A stretch of DNA of 64,000 nt from Gentiana macrophylla. Lineage: Eukaryota; Streptophyta; Magnoliopsida; Gentianales; Gentianaceae. Shown piece after piece: positions 56,185-64,000 of this stretch (its first letter is position 1; each line of letters opens with the position of its first letter). Location: contig CM047817.1 of the NCBI GenBank assembly GCA_026214975.1, positions 54,122,246 through 54,186,245 of the forward strand. The letters are read 5' to 3'. The translations under genes were made by a program, and so were the position numbers. Below the pieces are notes generated by a model that saw only the letters and a list, made by a program, of their open reading frames with translations, had not been told where the DNA came from and ran no database searches.

Positions 56185-56202
56185 CAAAATATATATATAT
56201 AT
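56116..56202. repeat. (TA)n microsatellite
   Basis: About 33 TA units at 56116-56181, a short break and seven more to 56202. It is absent from the other LTR of the same element at the equivalent place (about 49770), so it expanded after insertion. Confidence 0.95.
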
Positions 56203-56311
56203 ACATACTTTATTAAATACTTAACTCCCATAAAAGAAAAGAAATAATAATATTTCATTTTCGCAAAATGACACGTCTACCCTTTCCCGAAAATCGGAAT
56301 ATTACACCTAC

Positions 56312-56551
56312 TGTTTTAGAATTGCCGTGACTACTTTTCAGAATTTCTAAAAACTTTTACCGTAAATAACTTATGGGGATTTTTTGGGGGGATTATTTCC
56401 TTTAAATACCCAAAGTTGATAACCATTAATTAAAATCCTTTAATTATTCTTTTAGGTTAGAAATAAAATAGGAAAATACTAAATAATTCTTATATTACTC
56501 TTCTACCCTTACTTAAAAACACGGGGTGTTACATCCCTCCCCCCTAAAAAC
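56312..56551 (-). mobile_element. Start of chromo3 3' LTR and its polypurine tract
   Basis: The LTR begins at 56533 (minus TGTAACACCCCGTG) and runs to 56312, where the inserted chromovirus interrupts it. The preceding tract 56534-56551 reads TTTTTAGGGGGGAGGGA on the minus strand. Confidence 0.85.
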
Positions 56552-56938
56552 AAGTGTCATCCTCGAAACTGAACATAACTGTGAGGTACTTTAACTCTGG
56601 AACTTCGTAAAGTGTCATGTCTTTTAACTCTCACGTCGTCTGCAGGTGTGTCACTTAACTAAGACTAGCTGAACGGCTTCCTTCTTAACTTTCTTCATCT
56701 TCCATTCTAAAGCACACTTGATTCTTCCGCGTTTGTAAAGTTCTCTTCAACTATTTCAAGGTCAAAGTTTACTACCACATCAATGTCGTTTAAGCATTCA
56801 CTTATCATTGACACATGAAGGACATCGTGCACTCGTAAACGGGATTCTGGTAACTCTAAACGGATGAATTAAAGGTCCGACTTTAGTCAAGATCACGTAC
56901 GGTGCTTCATAACTATGGCTTGGTTGAAAGTCTTTTGA
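56552..56938 (-). pseudogene. chromo3 integrase C-terminal region
   Basis: Minus strand. VILTKVGPLIHPFRV, LPESRLRVHDV-like sequence and a chromodomain relic around 56590-56700 closely match the tail of chromo1 (29690-29925) in order and sequence. The reading frame shifts several times. Confidence 0.7.
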
Positions 56939-58444
56939 TGTCGGGTCAAGTAATAAAAATACTCGATACCTAAATAACACACTAGCAAGAGAACTAGGTT
57001 CAATCGTAGTATAGATAGATAGAGTCGAGGTCGATCCCACAGAGACTCGGCTTAAACGAAATATAACTTATTAAACTAAAAGCAAATTAAAGGCGGTCTC
57101 CGACCAACAATAACGTATAATTAAAATTGACACAATATAAACACAGACCAAACAAAAGACACAATGACACTAAGACACTTATTTTTATAGGTTTTATAAA
57201 TGATTAACAAACGGTATAGATAACGCTTGTAGTAATTACTCCCCCATGCTATGTAGATTGACGACGAGACAAAATAAGACATTTAAGATTAATTATTCTG
57301 ACTACGGGAGTCATCCCCTAAAATAGATCTAGCTCCGGGTAGGCCATCTGGATCATCGTGTCTCCATTACGTGACTTCACATTTTTAGTCTCCGTCTCAT
57401 ATAACTTCTGACTCAATTACAAAACTAGGGATGCCGGTATAAACCATAACCTCACCTAAGCAACATTCCTATGGTTAGGCGTACTTCTTAGACACCGATT
57501 CAATCTCTGTCCTAAGTAACAATCACTTTTTGAGTCTAATGTTAAATTACGATGACAAACAATTAAGTTGATCAGGTTTAATTACTCGTTTTAATTACAA
57601 AGCAGAGAACCTGACGTAGTCGAAGCCGTTCACAGACAAACCGGAAACATCACAGAACTCCCTACCAGCGAGACAGGGGCTCGCTGCCAGAGAGCTCAAC
57701 TCTATACCAGGTCTGCTCGTAAAAAGTCTTCTACGTCTCAGATCTACATAAACATGGGTTCGTTAAATAACTACATCACGAAATCAATACACAAAACGAC
57801 TACTCCATCACGAAATAATATAGATCTACGAATAAAGATTGCATAATTGTGAAGACATTACCCTCGAAGACGAGCGTGATTCCCACTCCTTCATACGAGC
57901 TCTAACCGGCGAATCTAACGACTCCGTAATGAACGAACATAAATAAAAACTGAGAACTTTTATAAAATTGAAAATATTGTGTAATGGTGTGTATTCTAAA
58001 GTATGCTGAAATAAAAACTGCTGCTTATATAGAGTTTTCAGCCGACCTTAAGATGCTTTTAAAAACCCTAAACGCGTGTAGAGATAACTCCCAGTCAACT
58101 CGCTCTCAGCGAATAGGGGTCTCGCTGCCAGCGAGACCACTTCATTCTAATTGGCTCGCTGGCTTTTCTTGCTCTTTTGTCCACTTCTCATGCTTTTTTG
58201 ATATTTATCTTTTATTCAATCCGATTTTGCATTGATTTATCTTGAGATTTACTTCCTCCGATGGTAGATATCCTCCGATTCATCGGAATCTATAAAATCA
58301 ATAATTATCGCACAGTAAATCATATTTTAATAATAAAAATAGGTAAATACCAAAGTATATCTTATAAATCACACAACACTAAATAATCATTATAAACATA
58401 TGATTTAATATAAAATATATATTATTAAGCTCGATTTAAGGACA
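56939..58444 (-). mobile_element. LTR-like insertion of an Athila-type family
   Basis: 1.5 kb, TGTCCTTAAATCGAGC... to ...TTGACCCGACA on the minus strand. It has a TATA box CTATATAA at 58025-58032 (minus) and a GC-rich palindromic array just upstream of it (58095-58165), the same plan as the Athila-type LTRs here but with a different motif. It splits the chromo3 integrase. I could not find a clear 5-bp target duplication (flanks TTTGA and CCGTT), so the ends may be slightly off. Confidence 0.6.
58095..58165. repeat. CTCGCTG...CAGCGAG palindrome array
   Basis: CTCGCTCTCAGCGAA, GTCTCGCTGCCAGCGAGAC (a perfect inverted repeat around one base pair) and GGCTCGCTGGC. A second cluster lies at 57664-57690 (CCAGCGAGACAGGGGCTCGCTGCC). 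Confidence 0.75.
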
Positions 58445-59307
58445 CCGTTGACGACTTTTTCGGGTATAATTTGGTCGTCATCATCTTCCCAAGCCGTCTT
58501 ACTCCTTTAATTGGGAACGTCTTGAGATTCACTTTATCTTCAGCTTCAAACTCTAACAGTCTTCTTCTTCCATCTTCATAACTCTTATGCCTGTCTTGTG
58601 CCATCTCGAGGTTGTGACGGTCCAGTAAAATCTTCTCGTTGGCTTGTTGTAACTACTCTGGTCTTGTAATCTGTCACTGTTCTACTTCATCCAAGAAAAC
58701 TGGCGTTCTACGCTTTCTTCCATACAGAGCTAAGAAGCTGGCATCTGGATGCTGGCATGGTAGCTATTGTTGCAAACAACCTTTGCTATCTCTATCTTCA
58801 TAGAATGTCACCAGTAGTGCCGTTTCAACTCTCTATGCATCTTGGTCGCCTCGGGACAACTGCAAATGCTATCTTGTAGGTTTCATTCATCCGTTTTGTT
58901 CCTCAATTCTTTCACATTCGCAACACATAGCTGATTCTGATATCAAAGGTTGCAATCTTCATCTAACTCGTGACCACTGGCTGGTTTGGTTTTGGCCACT
59001 TGCTTGTAATAAAAAACAATTAGATCTTCGTCTTGTTTCTTCACGATCTCATCAACTACCCTGCATCTTGCAATCAACTGTACAACTCACTTTACTTCTG
59101 TTTGTTGAATGAATCAGGATTTCTTAAACCTCCAACTGATTTGCATCTCTTGGCACTATTGAGTCTTTTTTTTTATCTAGACTTCCTTCACTACGGCACA
59201 AGTTTGCAGTAGAACTACAAGGATTCCGGCTGGAGGGTTTCCGAGACTTTTTGGGAAGAAGAAACACGTATTTGCCATACTTCCTCTCAGTCAGTCTCAT
59301 CCAATCA
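58445..59307 (-). pseudogene. chromo3 integrase and pol relic
   Basis: Minus strand, in several frames: a remnant near 59100-59130 (PRDANQLEV) upstream of integrase, the zinc-side motif RELKRHYW (about 58800-58840), GRKRRTPVFLDEVEQ (about 58680-58725), then VNLKTFPIKGVRRLGK (58490-58540). The catalytic core between them is deleted. It is cut at 59308 by the SIRE-like element. Confidence 0.7.
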
Positions 59308-60995
59308 TGTCGGTCCCTTGGAAAGGCTAACACAAGTTTAGAGGGGGGGGTGAATAAACTTGTCCCTAAAAACTGGATTTAAAACAAATTACGGTTCAGT
59401 TAAAATTTGTGTGGAGTTAAGTTAACTCAACTGAGTTTAAGTCAAACTGAATTAATCAAAAACTGAGTCAACTGGCAGCGGATATAATTTTAGCCTTTTT
59501 CTTGATCTTGTTATTCTGTGTGAAAGCTAAGTGTGTTAAACTGAATTCTGATGAATGTCAGTTTGTGAACTGTGAGATGTATAACAATCAATTATCAAAA
59601 TGCTGTAGATAAATACTAAGTGAATAAATAAATGCGTAAGATAAATGAGGCAGATATTATAGAGGTTCTAGGTGGTGTAATCCTGTACGTCCTCTCTTCC
59701 CCTGTGGTGCGGAGGAAAATTCCACTAGAACTTCTTGAGGTGAACTGTTACAAAAAGTCCTAAACAATAGTCATTGGCTAATCCCTAGCTTCACTATCTA
59801 AACATTGTAGAACAGGTAGAATTGCTGCTCTTCAATTTCTTGAACACTGGTCCATGAAGGGTTACGTATGCCTCTTCACCAGCTACCACCACAAACACAG
59901 TCTACCCGACTGCTTGTAACAACTGTCCTTGGCAAGACCTTACCGGTTTGCTTCACAGTCTAAACCTTTGATGTAGAATCAAAGTTGTGCTAAGAATCAA
60001 TAAATTGATTCTTGTTTGTGGTTCTTCAAAGTGTCTGAATCTGGATAAATTCTGTTTATAGTGTGAGGTCCAACGTTTGGAATAAAATGACTAATAAACA
60101 AAAATGCTTGTTAAAACTTCTTATTTAATCCTTGGTGCAAAGTCCTCTATTTATAGTGTGAGGTCCAACGTTCATCTTGCTTGAATTCGAATTGTATCAA
60201 CGTCTAACTTGTAACGGCTATATTTTCTGACCGTTTTGATGTGTCAGTATTTCATCCAATAGAATTGCTTCCTTTAAAACGCTTCAAGCTGCATCGATCG
60301 CTTCTTGGATAGTGAAATATAAAACGAGTTTTATCGATCGCTTTATACTTTGTTTCATCGATTGTCAATTTCTTAACTGACTTGGAGCATTAACTAAGAT
60401 TTTACTCTTCTTCAAATATCAGTACTCCAGTTTATATCTGATTATAATTGACTTAATCAGAGTACACCATAAAGAATTATCTTCTAAGAATTCATTGTCT
60501 TTATGATTCATAGGTCTTCATACAAGATCCATAAAGTCAGTTCAGGTCACCACAAACTTGCTTGAAGTCCAACATTATAGTCTCGACTTGTAATCTTCAT
60601 AACTGAGTTTGAACCTCGCTTCAATCTCCTCAGAATCGAGTCTCAGACCCTCGCTTCTTCAATCTTCTGTATAAGCCAACTGAGTTTGTATCCCTCAGCG
60701 AACTTATCTTCTTTAGTTTCAGTAGGTGTATTCTGAGTCAGTTTGTTTATCTTGAGGATTTCCGGTTTCCTAAGTGACTTCCAGTTTTCAGTTTCACGAC
60801 ACACTAACTATTACAGTGCTTGTCTGATGTAACCTATACAAATATCAGACTCTAGTAAAACCTATGCATTCAGTTCTAGACATCTTTTAGCTTTTCTCTA
60901 TAACAGCTAGCTTCAACACTTCATCAATGAGGTTAAGATAATACTATGAATAAATATGATGAATTATCATCAAAACATAAATTTTATTTCCAACA
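59308..60995 (-). mobile_element. 3' LTR of SIRE-like element C
   Basis: Starts TGTTGGAAATAAAATTTATG (minus, from 60995) after a purine tract and ends ...CCAAGGGACCGACA at 59308. It contains a 23-bp direct repeat with a TATA box (60055-60077 and 60150-60172) and, towards its end, the GGATTACACCACC stretch also present in LTRs A and B. Confidence 0.88.
60055..60172 (-). promoter_or_regulatory. Duplicated core promoter of SIRE-like LTR C
   Basis: The minus strand carries AACGTTGGACCTCACACTAT followed by AAA twice, 95 bp apart. One copy leads into CTATAAATAG (60147-60156) and the other into CTATAAACAG. The first is a good TATA box. Confidence 0.5.
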
Positions 60996-61012
60996 ATTTC
61001 CCCCTTTTTGAT
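60996..61012 (-). other. Polypurine tract of SIRE-like element C
   Basis: The minus strand reads ATCAAAAAGGGGGAAAT just before TGTTGG, the classical SIRE-type tract. Confidence 0.9.
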
Positions 61013-61150
61013 GTTGCCAAAACTCTCCCTAAAAGAAAATCTTAAAGATCAAACCAATGTAAAATAATGTAAAACTTGAAAACTGGATTTCATTAGAATA
61101 CACAAAAACTGGAATAATTACACTTTGTTCAAATGAATTTTGACTAAGGA

Positions 61151-62077
61151 CTAAGCCTTTTTCTGTGCTTTTTGTGTAACTGAAATAAACTTCATCTCTT
61201 TGTCGTGTAGACGATAATCATATTCTAGTTTGGAGTCTTCCTTAGAAAAGGTCTTGTTGTAGTCTACTTGACTTCCTTCTTTCCATTTTCTCCATAAGAT
61301 TAACTTTGGTAAAGCTGATTCATTCACGTAGCATTTCTCAAATTCTGCTACATCAGCTTTCATCTGTTCAGTTTTCTCTTTAATCTACAGTTTGTCTTCG
61401 ATCCTTTTGATCTTTGTATATTGTGCTATTTTCTGATTTGAGAATTCATCAGATAAGAAGTAGTTCAAGGATTCTTCAAATGTCGTATCCTTGTACTTGG
61501 CTTTGATAGGATTATGATATTTGACAAACTTTAACCATAGATCCTTTGTAATAGTAGCTCTCCGATCTTTAGGTTGACTATATTTCTCAATAAGCTGCTC
61601 ATCAGTTAGCTTTTTCTTTAAGAACTTTGGATCTGATTTATATCTTCCCAATTCATCTTCAAGTTGATTCATTTCCTAGAGTAACTTCAGCTTTTCTTCT
61701 TCAGCTTCCCCCTTTTTGGCATCATACTGTTGATCTACCAAAGCATGAGTTGCATGTTGGTCGGCTGAGATACGTTGCTGAGAAGCAAGTACTTCTTTAA
61801 GCTGATTCTCTAACCCATAGATATGCCGATTCATATGCCAGTGAGCCTGGGCATGTGTTTCCCTATCTATTGCGGTTGAGTCTTCAAGTTTATGTTTAAG
61901 TAACAAGATTTCTGAAGCAGAACTCGAACTTGACTTGTGGATCATTTCTAGTCTTGCATTAACTGAGACATCTGTTCTAGTTCTATAATCATGATATCCA
62001 GAAATATTTGATAAAAGGCCATTGTGTGCATCCCTTTGACTGAGCACAATCTTCAAGTTCTCATGAACTTTGGCCAA
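61151..62077 (-). pseudogene. C-terminal part of the env-like ORF of element C, two in-frame stops
   Basis: One continuous frame interrupted only by TAG codons at 61676-61678 and 61385-61387. It has a coiled-coil-like region (GLENQLKEVLASQQRISADQ), LEDELGRYKSDPKFLKKKL, then ITKDLWLKFVKYHNPIKAKY and LPKLILWRKWKEGS near the end. The frame continues the extra ORF that begins at 63140. Whether the part was ever translated through the stops is unknown; they are probably decay. Confidence 0.6.
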
Positions 62078-62309
62078 TTCATCCTTTGTCAGGATATCAG
62101 AAGGATCATATGTAGCTTCAGTTTGATACTTAGACTGATTGCTGATTTTTTTGATCTTGTAACAGAGAAGTACAATCAGCAGCGATATTTTCCTTTGTAA
62201 CTTCAGTTGTCAATTGTTGTTGTTCCCCCTTAGTTTGTGTTTTCTTACTAGAGGTTTCTGGGTACAAACATTTTACAACTGATCTTTCTTTCACTGATTC
62301 AGCTTTCCG

Positions 62310-63140
62310 CTAGATTCCTCTGTGTTCAGCTTCCGGTTGAGACACAGTTTTCTGTCTGGCTTCAGGTTGGGAAGTTGTTCTAGTAGTTCCTGCGATTTCC
62401 TCTGTAGCTGTAGTTTGTCTTGCTTTCTTCCTTTCATTGAGTTTTTCCAAATAAAATTGAATGATTCCATTGAGTGTTTTCTTCAGTCGGAATTTGCCAA
62501 TAGTTGTTTGACCTTCTGCTTCAGCCCTTTGTACACTTTCTAATTCGGCTAAGTGTTGCTTCTTTATCTGATTGACGACATAACCGGACCAATTGAATTC
62601 TGTTTCATTCCAAATTATGTTCAACAGATAAACATTGTCATCGGATAATGTACTGATTCCTTTGGATTTTCCAATAACATGTTTGCTGAGCCATCTGCTG
62701 AGGAGCCCAAATTCTGGCTTGAGTTTATCAACATGAATACCAACTTCTACTGGTTCTTTAGATAATGTAATCTGCCGAAGAAAGGCGTCTCTTTTCAATG
62801 GTAGAGAAGTCAAATCTATTGATGTCACAGATGAATTTGTGAAACCAAATAGTGACTTCATAACTCGTTCATTAACAACAATAAGATCTCCTCGAACTGT
62901 AGTGAATAAAGAGTCTCTTACCAAACGCATATTTTTCCCGAACTGAAAAATACATTTCACATCACGTTCTTCTTTGAAGGTAACCTCCAGAATATTCCAT
63001 AATCCTTGTTGTTTCTGGATCTTCTCGCAGATATAACTTGCTAATAGAGTGTTGTTGCACATAGTCTCATAAATTTCGAAGGTATACACATCTAACTCTG
63101 TGATCAATCTTTCTTCTTGTGATTTCATTGAAGTAGCCAT
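62310..63140 (-). CDS. env-like (extra) ORF of SIRE-like element C, N-terminal 276 codons
   Basis: Starts MATSMKSQEERLITELDVYT at 63140, 430 bp after the RNase H stop, which is where SIRE-type elements carry their extra ORF. It includes FGKNMRLVRDSLFTTVRGDL, IVVNERVMKSLFGFTN, LKPEFGLLSRWLSKHVIGKS and DDNVYLLNIIWNETEFNWSG, then a basic, Gln/Glu/Thr-rich tail. No signal peptide or membrane segment is visible, so an envelope function is not supported by the sequence. The globular part resembles in pattern the decayed ORF of element B at 4245-4861. It ends at a TAG, and the frame resumes out of register further on. Confidence 0.65.
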   Translation of the reverse strand: MATSMKSQEERLITELDVYTFEIYETMCNNTLLASYICEKIQKQQGLWNILEVTFKEERDVKCIFQFGKNMRLVRDSLFTTVRGDLIVVNERVMKSLFGFTNSSVTSIDLTSLPLKRDAFLRQITLSKEPVEVGIHVDKLKPEFGLLSRWLSKHVIGKSKGISTLSDDNVYLLNIIWNETEFNWSGYVVNQIKKQHLAELESVQRAEAEGQTTIGKFRLKKTLNGIIQFYLEKLNERKKARQTTATEEIAGTTRTTSQPEARQKTVSQPEAEHRGI

Positions 63141-63569
63141 TTCTGAATTTGGTGTGAAAGCAAAATTTGAATTTGAGAAATAATAAAAATTTGATTTTTG
63201 ATTTTAGAAGTGTGAATGGAGGTTGAATATATAGGGGTGATGTACTGACGGTTGGTTAGTACAACCTTTCAAATTCCATGATGGTTTGGGTAACCAAGGC
63301 ATGTACTGTTACGGTAATAGGGTGTACACGCAATGTAATCTGACAAAAGAACTGCCGTTATTAAATGCGATATAACCGCTGTCGGTTTTGTCTTGTCAAC
63401 CTTTGACTTATGTTGACTGGACTAAAAACTGTTTCTGGATTCAGTTTATCAGTTCCATTAAGTCTTTCAGTTTTGATTGGTCAGTTTGAGATTGTTGATG
63501 TCAATGACTAATCTGTTAAGTGAGCGCACCCAACATAACAAAGATTAATCACCTTGACGAATCTCTGGC

Positions 63570-64000
63570 TTAACTGACTTTGATTATCCCCAATTCAGTT
63601 CTTAGTTTGGCAAATCTTTCTTTGTCCAATTGCTTTGTAAAGATATCAGCCAACTGATCTTCAGTAGGTACATAAAGAACTATAATATTCTTTTTCTCCA
63701 TATGATATCTTATAAAGTGGTGACGGACATCAATGTGTTTTGTCCTTGAGTGTAGAACTGGATTGTCAGTAATTGCAATTGCACTTGTGTTATCACACAT
63801 TATGGGAATCATTCCTTCTTCTATCCTATAATCTCTTAATTGCTGTCTAATCCATAAAACTTGAGCACAACAACTTCCGGCTGCTATGTATTCAGCTTCA
63901 GCTGTTGAAGTTGAGATAGAGTTTTACTTTTTGCTAAACAAAGACACAAGTCTATTTCCTAGTAACTGACAAGTGCCTGTGGTGCTCTTTCTGTCCACTT
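63570..64000 (-). pseudogene. SIRE-like RNase H, C-terminal end of pol
   Basis: The end of the pol polyprotein, running in from the right. It reads TGTCQLLGNRLVSLFSKK, then TAA (63924-63926) where Gln is usual, NSISTSTAEAEYIAAGSCCA (catalytic Glu), IMCDNTSAIAITDNPVLHSR (Asp), TKHIDVRHHFIRYHMEKKN and DIFTKQLDKERFAKLR. The closing motifs are typical of SIRE-type copia elements. Only one nonsense codon is seen in the part inside the window. Confidence 0.9.

Larger units (their letters stand above)
47948..56306 (-). mobile_element. Tekay-type chromovirus with gag, RT and integrase, internally deleted
   Basis: Minus strand: 5' LTR 54149-56306, primer-binding site, gag, RT, integrase with C-terminal chromodomain, polypurine tract and 3' LTR 47948-49876. 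Flanks are CCTAG and CCTAC, a target duplication with one mismatch. The 4.27-kb internal region is short because the protease (near 52560) and most of RNase H (near 51380) are deleted. Several nonsense codons add to this. The lineage follows from the chromodomain position and the RT/integrase motifs. Confidence 0.93.
54149..56306 (-). mobile_element. 5' LTR of the Tekay-type chromovirus
   Basis: About 2.16 kb, nearly identical to 47948-49876 apart from three length changes: an extra 110 bp (55149-55258) that is ancestral because the LTR of chromo1 has it too, extra array units (55353-55555), and a (TA)n expansion (56116-56181). Confidence 0.92.
46070..59307 (-). mobile_element. Tekay-type element chromo3, split by three younger insertions
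   Basis: Minus-strand pieces: 3' LTR (46070-47947 and 56312-56533), polypurine tract (56534-56551) and decayed integrase sequence (56552-56938 and 58445-59307). It is interrupted by a complete chromovirus (47948-56306), an LTR-like insertion (56939-58444) and, at 59308, a SIRE-like element beyond which the rest would lie. Its 3' integrase tail is closely related to that of chromo1. Confidence 0.8.
59308..64000 (-). mobile_element. SIRE-like copia element C (3' half)
   Basis: Minus strand: RNase H (63570-64000), env-like ORF (61151-63140), polypurine tract and a 1.69-kb 3' LTR (59308-60995). The 5' half lies right of the window. The LTR shares blocks with elements A and B, for instance GTCTGATATTTGTATAGG and ATCAGACAAG (minus), so all three are one family. 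AATCA (59303-59307) would be the target duplication. Confidence 0.88.

Noticed and set aside
56116..56202. (TA)n tract as a replication origin or matrix attachment site
   Set aside because: A simple microsatellite expanded within an LTR and absent from the sister LTR.
62322..62543. Plus-strand frame with Cys/Ser/Phe-rich start that looks like a secreted peptide
   Set aside because: It is the antisense of the env-like ORF, which is the better supported frame.

Overview
The window is a stretch of flowering-plant nuclear DNA, most likely from a eudicot, built almost entirely of nested retrotransposons. I recognise no host protein-coding gene, rRNA or tRNA gene. The plant call rests on the element families: SIRE-type Ty1/copia with an env-like 3' ORF, RE1-like copia, Ty3/gypsy Athila, Tat and chromodomain-bearing Tekay-type elements, and a plant LINE with a DUF4283/zinc-knuckle ORF1. 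I cannot place the species.

Layout. (1) 1-8219: a three-layer nest. A plus-strand SIRE-like element B (3' part, 4216-8219) holds a minus-strand LINE (1581-4215). The LINE is cut at its endonuclease by the 3' end of a second SIRE-like element A (1-1580). (2) 8220-12221: low-copy-looking AT-rich DNA with a decayed minus-strand Tat-type gypsy protease/RT relic (about 10370-11500). (3) 12222-44475: one old plus-strand Tekay-type element (chromo1) spread over 32 kb by later insertions. These are an RE1-like copia (14226-23629, TSD CCTTC) that itself holds a non-autonomous Athila-like element (15164-19807, TSD TGTGG), a solo Tekay-type LTR (24701-26605, TSD GTGTG), a near-complete Athila (30318-41573, TSD CGTAA), and a solo Athila-like LTR (42543-44046, TSD CACAG). 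(4) 44476-46069: an Athila-related 3' ORF fragment and about 400 bp that I cannot assign. (5) 46070-59307: a minus-strand Tekay-type element (chromo3), split by a nearly complete Tekay-type chromovirus (47948-56306) and by an LTR-like insertion (56939-58444). (6) 59308-64000: the 3' half of a third SIRE-like element on the minus strand, running off the window.

No element is clearly able to move on its own. The copia carries a frameshift, a nonsense codon and an insertion. The Tekay element has lost its protease and most of RNase H in two deletions. The Athila polyprotein is broken into many frames although its two LTRs are very similar.

The most interesting signals are non-coding. GC-rich quasi-palindromic motifs (GGACGCCCGTCC and relatives) are arrayed just upstream of the TATA box in several LTR families and also sit inside Tekay LTRs. 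Four short hairpins with paired base changes lie in the internal region of the non-autonomous Athila-like element. A second hairpin pair is shared between that element and the coding Athila. I found no sign of a new protein-coding system.
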